A stretch of DNA of 64,000 bases from Yeosuana aquiaggeris (GTDB lineage: Bacteria > Bacteroidota > Bacteroidia > Flavobacteriales > Flavobacteriaceae). Location of the stretch: contig NZ_JBAWKC010000001.1 in NCBI RefSeq assembly GCF_044003965.1, positions 868,001 to 932,000 of the forward strand, in the 5' to 3' direction. The translations under genes were made by a program, and so were the position numbers. The notes beneath the pieces were generated by a model. The model saw only the letters and a list, made by a program, of their open reading frames with translations, was not told where the DNA came from and searched no databases. Of the stretch, positions 55,230 to 64,000 are shown piece after piece (the first letter of the stretch is position 1; every line of letters begins with the position of its first letter).

Positions 55230-58200
55230 ATGACAAAAATGAAAAAGATTAAAATATATGTGTTTTTTATATTGAGTATTCTGCACTTTGGTGTTTTGAA
55301 TGCACAAGTTGGAAATATTCCCGAAGATGATATTGTTAAAGGTAAAATAAGAATAAAATTTAAGCAAGAAGCGCTGATTAATGCAAAAGAGATCAAGGTT
55401 TCTGAAAGCAAAAATATATCTAAAGAAGTTGGTCTACAAAATATTGATAGAGTTAGTGCTCAAATAGGTATAAATAAAATAAAACGGGTATTTCCTTTCT
55501 CACCTAAATTTGAAGCTAAGCATAGAAGATATGGACTTCATTTATGGTATGAAGTCGAGTTTGACAGCACTAAAACGGCGAAGGATGTGATGCGGCAGTA
55601 TGAAGGTTTGGTTGAAATAGAGATCATCAAACCTGTTTATAAAACAATTAGAATTGACGCTAACAAAAAACCGGTTGTGTTTAAACCTGAACCTGGAAAG
55701 CATCCTGAGGTCTTCTATAGTCAGGCTGTATTACAAACTAATGATCCGTATTTAAAAGATCAATGGCATTATGAAAGTGACGGCCGTTTTGGTGAATTTA
55801 GTTCTGATATTGATTTGTTTGAAGCTTGGAAAACTGCCACTGGTAGTTCAGATATTATTGTTGCTGTGGTTGATCAAGGAATTGATTTCAACCATGAAGA
55901 TCTTAAAGCTAATATGTGGGTCAATGAGGCAGAAGTGAATGGTGTAGCAGGTGTGGATGATGATCAAAATGGATATATTGACGATTTTCATGGAACAAAT
56001 TTTAATATTCCCGGCGCTATTACTATTGGAGACCATGGGACACATGTTGCCGGAACGGTTGGTGCGGTGGGCAACAATGGTTTAGGTGTTGCAGGAGTTG
56101 CCGGAGGGAATGGCCTAGGAAATGGCGTGAAATTAATGTCAACGCAGGTGTTTGATTACCGTTCCAATAGTGGTGGTGATTTTGCTGAAGCTATTGTTTA
56201 CGGCGCGGATAACGGTGCTGTAATTTCTCAAAATTCTTGGGGGTATAACAGACCTGATTATTATGAGCCCGAAGTACTTGATGCCATTCGATATTTTATA
56301 AAGGAAGCTGGTCAATACCCTAGTAGTCGCATGAAAGGTGGTATTCTTTTTTTTGCAGCAGGAAACGATGGGATTGATTCAACGCGATATCCGGGTGCGT
56401 TTGATGAGGTTATTTCGGTTTCTGCAACAGGGCCAACTGGTTTGCCAGCACCTTATACTAATTTTGGGGACTGGGTAGATATTTCTGCACCAGGGGGTGA
56501 TATGACAAATTTTGGGGAACAGGGAGGTATTTTAAGTACACTACCCGACAATCAATACGGCTATATGGAAGGAACTTCCATGGCCTGTCCACATGTATCT
56601 GGGGTTGCTGCATTAATTATTTCTAAAATTGGAGGAGATAACTTTACGCCAGATGATTTAAGAAGAATCATTCTTAACTCAACAACACCATTCAGATTTC
56701 AGCATAATAGTAAATACGGAAAGGGCATTGTAAATGCAGTTAAAGCACTTATTGATGATAACAGAATACCTCCAAATGCAATAACAGATCTAAGAGCTAG
56801 TGAAACGTTTCATAATGAAATACGTTTAGCATGGACGGTTCCAGATGATGAAGACGGATTTAGCCCAAGCACTTATTATTTAGCTATCGGAGAAAAACCT
56901 ATAACAGCAACAAATTTTGAAAATCAAGGCCTTTTCTTAATTGAAAATAACATAGAAACAGGGGGGACCTTTAACCTAAATATTGGAGGTCTGTTAAAAG
57001 AAACTAATTATTGGTTTGCCGTTAAGTCATTAGATCAGTTTGACAACGTATCTGATATATCAAATATTCTTGCTGTTACCACCTCTAGCGAACCACATTT
57101 TATGGAATCAACTAGAAGTATAGATTTAACTATTGATGTCAATGATAATGCATTGGCCAATACTCCAATAACATTTTCAAATATTTCAGAAGGAATCATT
57201 TATTGGGAAAGTTTAATTTCAAATGAGACTTATTTTAAGGGCATTAAAAAAACAGGTAAAACAGTACCAAAAATAATATACAATTCAAAATCAACAAGTT
57301 CTGAAACAACCCTGCACGATGGGGATCTTGGTACTCCCTTTGAAGCTATAAGATATTTAAGTGAAGCAGAATTAGCAGGAAGTTCTCTATCTGCCAATGA
57401 TTATTGGAAAGATGATACAACAGAATATAAAGCTGGTTTATCTTATGAAAATGGAAATCCTCCAGCATTTTTAGCTGGTTCTGGTAATTCTAATGCCGGT
57501 TTAATCTTCGGTACCCGATTTGATATTCCATATGATTATTCATTTAATTTAACACATGTGGAAGTAGGATTATTGCCAGAAACAAACCAATATCCTATTA
57601 CCATTGAAGTAAAAAAGGGCTCTAGAAATGACATGACCAAAGCAGAGACAGTTTATCTTCAAGAATATTATCCTGATACCATTAATGAATTAAAATATTA
57701 TAGAATTCCAATTTACAAACCTCAAAAATTTAAGGATAACGAAACCTTTTGGGTGGTGCTCCATTTTCCAAAAGAGATGCTAACACCTTTACTTTTGCAA
57801 ATTGGTAGTAGTGAATATAATGATCGGTTTATTTTATCAAGAGATAATGGCAGAAGCTATGAACAAGCTGTAAATTTAGCATTAAGATCGGTTATCCCAA
57901 TACTTGGAGTTTACAGTACTGGTGAAAATGGTTCATTTGTATTTCTGACCCCTAATAATGGGGAAATTCAGGAAAAATCAAATCAGAATGTTAATATAAC
58001 GGTTGATGCCAGTAATTTAAAAAACGGAAATCATTTGGCTTCCATAGGTATTATAACAAACGATATTCATAAACCAGTAGTGAATATCGAGTTGAAGCTA
58101 AAGGTAGTAGGGCAGGTTGCCATTGTAGATAATACCGCTTTAAATGAGTATGAGGCATTCACAAATGAAGTGAACGATTTAGAATTGGAAGTTGAAAATA

Positions 58201-61200
58201 CTGGATTAGCAAACTTTGAAGTTTACGGATATACGGTTAAAGATGCAGGAAATTCAGAAGTATTTACAGACACTTTAATTGTAAAACCTTCAAATTTGGA
58301 AAAAGTTAGATTTACCTATCTTCCAATTATTGAAGGTGTCATCAATGATAAAATAATACTGCATACAAATATTGGAGATTTGCCGTTTTCGTTGCGTATT
58401 ATAAGTGAAATAGGACCTTCGATGGCCTTAAGTTTATCATCAAACAATGTTAATGTTAATTATGGTGATAAGAAGGAAGTTGCGTTAACCATTTCTAACG
58501 ATGCAACAGGTGCCACTTTAAAATATGATCTTAATCATTATAGTATAGTAAACAAAAGCGCTGGGCGGCTAGATAAAAAAATTAATTATACAATCAGTTC
58601 GTCTCTAGATTTAGGAGGGCCGGCAGCAAATACATGGGAAGATATTTCAGGATTTGGTATTTCTGTCCCTAGGGAAACTTTAGAAGACAACAAATCACTG
58701 GGAATGAAATTTCCATTTTTTAATCAACTTTTAGAATATTTGAATATTGATTTATTAGGAAATGCTCAAATATTTAATTACAGAGCCTTGACACCGCTTA
58801 TAATACAAGGAGAACCTTTAAATGTAAAAGAACTAACCTATTATACCTTTGGAGATAGAGCCGTTTTTACTTTTTATTGTGACCTTATGAGAACTGGATC
58901 TAAAGGCTATGCAACCTATGGAGAAAGTGTTACATATCAGATAGTTTTATTTAAAGATGGCATTGTAGAATATCGTTATAAGGATGTCAATGCTTTAGCT
59001 AATGGTAAGGATTATAAAATCTTTATGCAAGGCATTGAAACTTCTGATAGTCTTATTTTTAGAGATTATGGTGATACAGTTCAAATAAACAATGGGTTTG
59101 TAGTTAGATTTACTCCAGATCATAGCATTTCTATGATTAGTGAGGCAAGTAAATTAGAAGGTGTTATTTTAGGTGGAAATTCTGACGAGGTTCGTTTAAA
59201 TATTGATCCTAAAGGGTTTGGTAAAACCTCAGGAATCTATAATGATACTATTGTTGTTTACAACAATACAGGAACAAAATTTAAATCAATTCCTTTAATT
59301 ATTAATGTTTTAGGTGCGACAAATGTTATCGTTAAAGATTCGCTTAACTTTAACGAGCCTGTATATATCGGACAATCTGAAACAAAGTATTTAAGGATAG
59401 AAAATAAAGGAGCCCAGGCTATTAATTTAGTTTCTGCATCTGTGAATTTATCACCGTTTACCATTGATAATTCATTATTTCCCTTAGAGGTAAAAGGTAT
59501 TTCTAACGTGATGATCCCTGTTAAATTTACCCCTACTGTATCCAATGAATTATTGGGTCAAATTACTGTAGTTTTTCAAGATGGTTCGGTTAATAAGGCA
59601 ATAGTTACCGCAGAAGGTTTAGATGATTCTGAATATACCCATGATTTAACCTTACCAATTTCAGTAAATGTCGTTGGTGGAGCGAAAACATCAATCCCGT
59701 TTAATATTACCAATACAAGTAATACTGTTGATTTAGATTATGTTTTTAAAAATAGTAAATATGCATCTGTTGCTAATGAGGTAATCGGAAAAGCTATTGG
59801 AGAAAACAACAAGAAAGTTACTTCTGATTATGGATATAATTGGGCGCTAAGCGATGCTTCAAAAATATTCCACAAATGGGATGTTTTGAATCTAAAAGAG
59901 GGAAGATTGGAGTGGACTTCAAATAATTATACATCTATTGAATTGCCGTTTGAGTTCCCCTATTACGGTAAGTATTATAAAACTATTTGGATTTCTTCAA
60001 AAGGATATATTTCAGTAATTGAACCAAAAAACGAACCTCTAGATTTTGAATTTAAAGTAGATGATAAATTTTATGGTGTAATTGCTCCTTTATGGTCAAA
60101 TATAAAACCTAATGATAATGGAGATGGCATTAACTATGAGATAAAAGACAATAAACTGATTGTTCAATGGTACGAGATAAAAGGACAAAATTCAAGTTCA
60201 GAATCTGGAACCTTATCATTTCAGGTTGAAATTGATGCAGAAGGTTATATTAAATTTCATTACGGAGACATTGAAACTTGGGGTGGCATAATAAAATATG
60301 GTATTAAAAGTCCAGATGGAACCGAGTTCCTTGAAGAGCCAAAGGCAAATATAATGATGTGGGCCAATATTAAAAATAACACCTCTATTATTATTTCACC
60401 TCCACAAAGAGGGCATATAGAAGCACAGAAACAAGATGTTTTTAATTTAACGGTTTCAGCTGAAGATATTTACTATCCGGGAACTTATCAAGATACTTTA
60501 ATGCTCGGAACAAATAGTAGAAATCAAAAAACATTTGAAATTCCGGTTACATTAAATGTAACAGGGACACCTGCATTGGTTGCCACGGACACCATCATTT
60601 GGAATAACATTGTTTTTAAGGATAATTTAACTTTACGGAAAGCGATTAGTTTAACAAATAAAGGATACGCGGTTTTAAAATTAGCTACTATTACTTCTGA
60701 TGGATTGCAGGGTTTAACTTTATATGATGAGGCCGGAAAAAAGATTATACGCAATAGCTCGGGGGCTCTGCTTAGTCAAATAAATATAAATCCATGGGAG
60801 ACAATCAATGTTTATGCAGAAATATTAGTTTCTGAAAATAAAAACCAAAATGGGAATATATATTTTTCTGGTAATTTCACAAGTGAATCTACTGTTGTTT
60901 CGGCTATCATTGTAGATTCTCCAATTTTTAGCTGGGATGCGCAAGATCAAGAATACACTTTAACAAATGTTGAAACAGAAGTTTATACTTTTAATGTAGA
61001 AAACAAAAGTGAAACCAATCTGCGTTATACTTTAACACCAGCTACTGTTCCTTATATAGATCCAACACCCGGGCCAGTGTATATTTCTGATAAAATTGGT
61101 GAGTACGAGTTTGAAGATAGAATTACCGTAGATTCATTAGCTTTAGATACTAAAAATATTGGAGACGGCGTATTTACACCTTGGGCATCAGGAGCTAATC

Positions 61201-62723
61201 TCGCATTTTCAAATCGGTTTACAGCACCGGCAGGAGGTTTCAACCTTACCCATATTAAAAGCTATTCATTTTTTGATAAAATAGAAGAATTAGTAACCAT
61301 TATGATTTATAAAGGCAATGTTGATTTACCTCAGGATGGAGAGAAAATTTATGAACAACAATTTGTCATAAATAAAAGGGTAGATGAAGAATGGATTTAT
61401 TTTCCTTTAGAAAAACCATTTTTTATTCCAGAGGGCGAAGATTTCTTTATCATCATAACCCACCCTGTCACAAATAAATATTTAGGTTTTGATAATTCCT
61501 ATGATGAAAATGTTTTAAAGAACTGTTTTAGCGGTGTGTATCAAGGTAACGGCAAGTATTATTGGTATCCTGGATACACGCAAAGTGAATTTATGGTATG
61601 GAAAATAAGACCTTTAACAGCATCTGGAAAAAATCAATGGTTAACCCTAGATACAAAAGAAGGCGTTTTACCTGCAGGATCCAGTGTAGCCATAAATGCA
61701 AGTATTGATCCAAAAATTGCTGGAAAGGGAACTCATATTGGAAAAATAATTGCGAAGTCGAATGACCTAAATAATTCCAAAGCGGAAGTTAAAATTACCT
61801 TAAACGTAAACGGAGCGCCAGAATTTAAGTTTTATCCAAATATTTATAAAGATACTTTAAGTATTGTTGAAACAGAATCTAAAGTTTTCAATTATTTATT
61901 TGAAGACGGTGAAGGTGAAGATATGACCATCTCAATGGATGAGACTATTAAAGGGATTGAATATGAACTAACTCAGACAGGAGAGAATACAGCCCAGGTA
62001 TCTGTTAATACAGATTATGAAAGTGAGGGTTATTATAGAATTCCAATCGCATTAAAAGATGCTGTTGGTAATGTCACAACTGATACTCTTGCAATTAAAG
62101 TACTTGAAAAAAACCGGGCACCAGTATTTAATATTAAATATGAGGTCATCACGCTTAATTTGGCTTCAACTAATAAAACATTAACTATTGATCCGTTCGA
62201 TATGTTTAGTGATCCAGATGGCGATGGCATACAAGTGTTGGCAGGAAATTACAATCCGGAAATTGTTGATATGGCACTTGGTAGCTCTTTTATAAATTTA
62301 AATCCTTTAAAAGTAGGAACAGGTCAGCTTGTATTTGGAGCCGATGACGGCAAAGCAGACGGGTTTGTATTGTATTTAGTCTACGTTAATGTAATTAACG
62401 ATTTAGAGCAAGCAGATGGTGTGCCCGACGGGTTTTTTAAGGATGTTATTTTTGATGACTCAGAGTTACCCGCAATTTTTACACCAAATCCTGTGGTAAA
62501 TGATTTCGCAAAACTTTATTACAGGTTAGATGTGCCTGCAAATGTGAGTATTAAAATATACAATTCATTTGGTCAATTACAACAAGAAACAAGTAAAACT
62601 GCTGTGTCAGCTGGCGAACATGTAGAAAGATTATCTTTTGGAAAAATAGCACCAGGGTTTTATATCTGTGTTTTAAGTGCAGAAGACAAAGCATATAAAA
62701 GTTTTAAAATAATAGTAAAATAG
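55230..62723 (+). CDS. Giant secreted subtilisin-like (S8) protease with T9SS C-terminal sorting domain
   Basis: A 2,497-residue exported enzyme; an internal ATG at 55239 is an alternative start. A signal peptide ends near residue 25 (GVLNAQ), followed by an inhibitor-like pro-region (about 30-150). The S8 triad is complete: D215 (VVDQGIDF), H269 (GDHGTHVAGT) and S450 (GTSMACPHVSG), with AAGNDG supplying the oxyanion Asn. A fibronectin-III-like segment follows (about 515-640). The rest is a mosaic of beta-modules, then a T9SS sorting domain in the last about 85 residues (FTPNPVVND to SFKIIVK). It is secreted through T9SS and anchored at, or released from, the surface. It is probably the extracellular protease feeding the adjacent SusCD pair. 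Confidence 0.93.
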   Translation: MTKMKKIKIYVFFILSILHFGVLNAQVGNIPEDDIVKGKIRIKFKQEALINAKEIKVSESKNISKEVGLQNIDRVSAQIGINKIKRVFPFSPKFEAKHRRYGLHLWYEVEFDSTKTAKDVMRQYEGLVEIEIIKPVYKTIRIDANKKPVVFKPEPGKHPEVFYSQAVLQTNDPYLKDQWHYESDGRFGEFSSDIDLFEAWKTATGSSDIIVAVVDQGIDFNHEDLKANMWVNEAEVNGVAGVDDDQNGYIDDFHGTNFNIPGAITIGDHGTHVAGTVGAVGNNGLGVAGVAGGNGLGNGVKLMSTQVFDYRSNSGGDFAEAIVYGADNGAVISQNSWGYNRPDYYEPEVLDAIRYFIKEAGQYPSSRMKGGILFFAAGNDGIDSTRYPGAFDEVISVSATGPTGLPAPYTNFGDWVDISAPGGDMTNFGEQGGILSTLPDNQYGYMEGTSMACPHVSGVAALIISKIGGDNFTPDDLRRIILNSTTPFRFQHNSKYGKGIVNAVKALIDDNRIPPNAITDLRASETFHNEIRLAWTVPDDEDGFSPSTYYLAIGEKPITATNFENQGLFLIENNIETGGTFNLNIGGLLKETNYWFAVKSLDQFDNVSDISNILAVTTSSEPHFMESTRSIDLTIDVNDNALANTPITFSNISEGIIYWESLISNETYFKGIKKTGKTVPKIIYNSKSTSSETTLHDGDLGTPFEAIRYLSEAELAGSSLSANDYWKDDTTEYKAGLSYENGNPPAFLAGSGNSNAGLIFGTRFDIPYDYSFNLTHVEVGLLPETNQYPITIEVKKGSRNDMTKAETVYLQEYYPDTINELKYYRIPIYKPQKFKDNETFWVVLHFPKEMLTPLLLQIGSSEYNDRFILSRDNGRSYEQAVNLALRSVIPILGVYSTGENGSFVFLTPNNGEIQEKSNQNVNITVDASNLKNGNHLASIGIITNDIHKPVVNIELKLKVVGQVAIVDNTALNEYEAFTNEVNDLELEVENTGLANFEVYGYTVKDAGNSEVFTDTLIVKPSNLEKVRFTYLPIIEGVINDKIILHTNIGDLPFSLRIISEIGPSMALSLSSNNVNVNYGDKKEVALTISNDATGATLKYDLNHYSIVNKSAGRLDKKINYTISSSLDLGGPAANTWEDISGFGISVPRETLEDNKSLGMKFPFFNQLLEYLNIDLLGNAQIFNYRALTPLIIQGEPLNVKELTYYTFGDRAVFTFYCDLMRTGSKGYATYGESVTYQIVLFKDGIVEYRYKDVNALANGKDYKIFMQGIETSDSLIFRDYGDTVQINNGFVVRFTPDHSISMISEASKLEGVILGGNSDEVRLNIDPKGFGKTSGIYNDTIVVYNNTGTKFKSIPLIINVLGATNVIVKDSLNFNEPVYIGQSETKYLRIENKGAQAINLVSASVNLSPFTIDNSLFPLEVKGISNVMIPVKFTPTVSNELLGQITVVFQDGSVNKAIVTAEGLDDSEYTHDLTLPISVNVVGGAKTSIPFNITNTSNTVDLDYVFKNSKYASVANEVIGKAIGENNKKVTSDYGYNWALSDASKIFHKWDVLNLKEGRLEWTSNNYTSIELPFEFPYYGKYYKTIWISSKGYISVIEPKNEPLDFEFKVDDKFYGVIAPLWSNIKPNDNGDGINYEIKDNKLIVQWYEIKGQNSSSESGTLSFQVEIDAEGYIKFHYGDIETWGGIIKYGIKSPDGTEFLEEPKANIMMWANIKNNTSIIISPPQRGHIEAQKQDVFNLTVSAEDIYYPGTYQDTLMLGTNSRNQKTFEIPVTLNVTGTPALVATDTIIWNNIVFKDNLTLRKAISLTNKGYAVLKLATITSDGLQGLTLYDEAGKKIIRNSSGALLSQININPWETINVYAEILVSENKNQNGNIYFSGNFTSESTVVSAIIVDSPIFSWDAQDQEYTLTNVETEVYTFNVENKSETNLRYTLTPATVPYIDPTPGPVYISDKIGEYEFEDRITVDSLALDTKNIGDGVFTPWASGANLAFSNRFTAPAGGFNLTHIKSYSFFDKIEELVTIMIYKGNVDLPQDGEKIYEQQFVINKRVDEEWIYFPLEKPFFIPEGEDFFIIITHPVTNKYLGFDNSYDENVLKNCFSGVYQGNGKYYWYPGYTQSEFMVWKIRPLTASGKNQWLTLDTKEGVLPAGSSVAINASIDPKIAGKGTHIGKIIAKSNDLNNSKAEVKITLNVNGAPEFKFYPNIYKDTLSIVETESKVFNYLFEDGEGEDMTISMDETIKGIEYELTQTGENTAQVSVNTDYESEGYYRIPIALKDAVGNVTTDTLAIKVLEKNRAPVFNIKYEVITLNLASTNKTLTIDPFDMFSDPDGDGIQVLAGNYNPEIVDMALGSSFINLNPLKVGTGQLVFGADDGKADGFVLYLVYVNVINDLEQADGVPDGFFKDVIFDDSELPAIFTPNPVVNDFAKLYYRLDVPANVSIKIYNSFGQLQQETSKTAVSAGEHVERLSFGKIAPGFYICVLSAEDKAYKSFKIIVK

Positions 62724-62833
62724 CCGTACAAAGAAAAAGGCTAAAGTCATTTAAGCTTTAAGGAAGGTTTAAAGGTTCATGGATAAATATTATTGTAAAT
62801 AATTGACACACATTACTTAACTGCATATAATTT

Positions 62834-63208
62834 ATGTATTGGGATAATTTAAAAATAGTGAGAAATATGATTAATCGCAATTTGATTTCATCTGATAAAC
62901 TGAAGGAGGAGGAGTATGAAATTACTAGTGCCCATGCAAAATATTTTGATGGTGAACGCAAAATATCAGGAGAATTGATAATTACAAGTCAGCGCATTGT
63001 TTTTTCATCAAAGTCTGGGCAGGGTATATCTCTGGACTTAGATGAAATAGAATTGGTGAAATCTAACAAGCATATTTTTGCTGTGAAGGATAAACTGACA
63101 ATTGTAGGCAAAAAGAAAGAATACCTCTTTTTTCTTAACTATTCAGAAGATTGGGTATCATTAATAGAGCAATTGTTAAAGCATAAATTTGAGGGCTTGG
63201 AACAATGA
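62834..63208 (+). CDS. Small GRAM/PH-like domain protein
   Basis: A 124-residue protein. The block ISGELIITSQRIVFSSKSGQGISLDLDEIELVKSNKHIF resembles a GRAM or bacterial PH-like domain: strand, turn, RIVF strand, then a conserved acidic strand. The last 25 residues are a helix. An alternative ATG lies at 62867. It is soluble, and function and ligand are unknown. It follows the giant protease by 110 bases, so it may be independent. Confidence 0.68.
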   Translation: MYWDNLKIVRNMINRNLISSDKLKEEEYEITSAHAKYFDGERKISGELIITSQRIVFSSKSGQGISLDLDEIELVKSNKHIFAVKDKLTIVGKKKEYLFFLNYSEDWVSLIEQLLKHKFEGLEQ

Positions 63209-63280
63209 TTTTTTTGTGTAAGCCTCTAATATAAATTAAGTTAATTTTTTTGTACGTTTTTTAAGTATTAGTCAATTAGT

Positions 63281-63313
63281 AAAAGGCCTTGCGATTTTTT
63301 TCGCAGGGCTTTT
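63281..63313 (+). terminator. Rho-independent terminator after the GRAM-like gene
   Basis: AAAAGGCCTTGCG, a T-rich loop (ATTTTTTT), then CGCAGGGCTTTT make a strong, slightly imperfect hairpin followed by a T-rich tail, about 72 bases after the stop. Confidence 0.75.
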
Positions 63314-63362
63314 ATTTTATGACTATTGCCAATGTGCTAATGAAACGATAACACAACGGTTA

Positions 63363-63370
63363 TATCTTTG
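63363..63370 (+). promoter_or_regulatory. Orphan -7 promoter box (TATCTTTG)
   Basis: TATCTTTG is an exact TAnnTTTG match about 50 bases after the preceding terminator, and no coding sequence follows within the next 200 bases. It might be fortuitous or drive an untranslated RNA. Confidence 0.28.
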
Positions 63371-64000
63371 AAATTAATCCAGGGTCATCTAATTTTTGGA
63401 GGAATCTAAAAATATCCATTATCTCTTCAAGAAAGTTTCAACTTTGGTTTGTCAGTATCAATGGAACAATCATACTGAAATATTGAAGTTTTAAATTTTA
63501 GTTTTCAACAATCTAGTTTGTTAACTGGAGACTTGATTTAAAATAACATTGGTTTAAATTGTATAGACTTCAATCTTATAAAAATAGATATCTAATAATT
63601 TCGTATTAAGATTTTATTGGAATGAAAAAGACCCTAAATCAATATCAATCCGTCAAGAAGATATCAAGGAAGAGCCTTTATAAATTGTGTAAAAGGAGTG
63701 TTTCTTGTAGAAGCTATTAACAATCTCTGTTTGTTTCACTCTTTTAATTCTTGCAGCTAACTTAATAATAATATTTAGAATAATCGTTAAAAAACAAAAA
63801 TATTCGATGAAATACATTAAATATTTAAATAATACCATTGCGGACTAGCATCGAAAATCTTTTGTGTTTAAACCAACAACTGCTTTACAAACGTGAAGAA
63901 GAGCCATTAATTTAAACTCTAACAATTATGAAGTGATATTTCAACCTGAGATTATTGAAAGGTATTTAATTTTTTTTACAAGAACATTTGCTATTACTCC

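Larger units (their letters stand above)
63209..64000. other. Gene-poor region at the right end of the window
   Basis: About 790 bases without a convincing gene. A terminator stem is at 63281-63313 and a TATCTTTG box at 63363-63370. A 61-codon ORF on the minus strand (63653-63838) and a 32-codon ORF on the plus strand (from 63622) are too short and low in information to accept. An open frame runs off the right edge without a visible ATG, so the start of a gene beyond the window cannot be judged. Confidence 0.55.

Noticed and set aside
62720..62745. TAGCC ... GGCTA pair just after the giant protease as a terminator
   Set aside because: A 5-bp stem with a 13-base loop and no T-run is too weak to accept.
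63653..63838. 61-codon ORF on the minus strand with a hydrophobic stretch
   Set aside because: AT-rich, no homologue pattern or promoter, and located in a gene-poor region; hydrophobicity is expected by chance from such composition.

Overview
The window (64 kb, AT-rich) comes from a member of the Bacteroidota, most likely a marine Flavobacteriaceae. The evidence is a SusC/SusD pair, a type IX secretion (T9SS) C-terminal sorting domain, GH97 and GH65 enzymes in a LacI-controlled starch locus, mevalonate-pathway isoprenoid genes, TAnnTTTG-type -7 promoter boxes, very weak Shine-Dalgarno signals, and an arsenosugar gene cluster of the kind seen in marine bacteria. No intact tRNA, rRNA, CRISPR array or insertion sequence was found.

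Layout. (1) 74-15405: starch/maltodextrin catabolism. A LacI regulator is followed by a same-strand run of sugar transporter, beta-phosphoglucomutase, GH65 phosphorylase, three GH13 enzymes, two esterases and a GH97 alpha-glucosidase. Extracellular or periplasmic enzymes cut alpha-glucan to maltose and glucose, the transporter imports the sugar, GH65 phosphorolyses maltose, and PgmB converts beta-glucose 1-phosphate to glucose 6-phosphate. SusC/SusD for this locus are not in the window. (2) 15501-22779: housekeeping genes (thioesterase, GDPD, flavoprotein, two mevalonate-pathway enzymes, a UbiA prenyltransferase, and a pseudouridine-synthase homologue that has lost its catalytic Asp). (3) 23114-26979: arginine decarboxylase, an agmatinase homologue with degenerate active-site residues, a deoxyhypusine-synthase-like protein, and two small proteins. 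(4) 26991-31810: VOC protein, small secreted protein, membrane mannosyltransferase, beta-propeller lipoprotein and M28 peptidase. (5) 31829-43837: a mainly minus-strand island centred on arsenosugar biosynthesis (ArsM, ArsS, PNP, two dedicated glycosyltransferases, peroxidase-like CMD protein, rhodanese, DUF547). Beside it lie a membrane Fe-S/flavoprotein pair, two further GT2 enzymes, and a GH113-like lipoprotein on the opposite strand. (6) 43927-45236: a small protein of unknown function and an EEP-family hydrolase. (7) 45830-62723: a membrane-anchored AraC regulator, a repeat lipoprotein, SusC, SusD, a FISUMP lipoprotein and a 2,497-residue subtilisin with a T9SS sorting domain, which together look like a protein- or peptide-harvesting system. 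(8) 62834-64000: a small GRAM/PH-like protein, then about 0.8 kb without a convincing gene.

The most unusual signals are the agmatinase homologue that has lost two metal ligands and the substrate-binding acidic positions but stays intact in its operon, and the nearby pseudouridine synthase with Asp to Gly at the catalytic position. Others are the SusCD/FISUMP/giant subtilisin locus with its A-B-B-A module order, the extended arsenosugar island containing a GH113-like enzyme, and a rho-independent terminator embedded in the coding sequence of the opposing gene.
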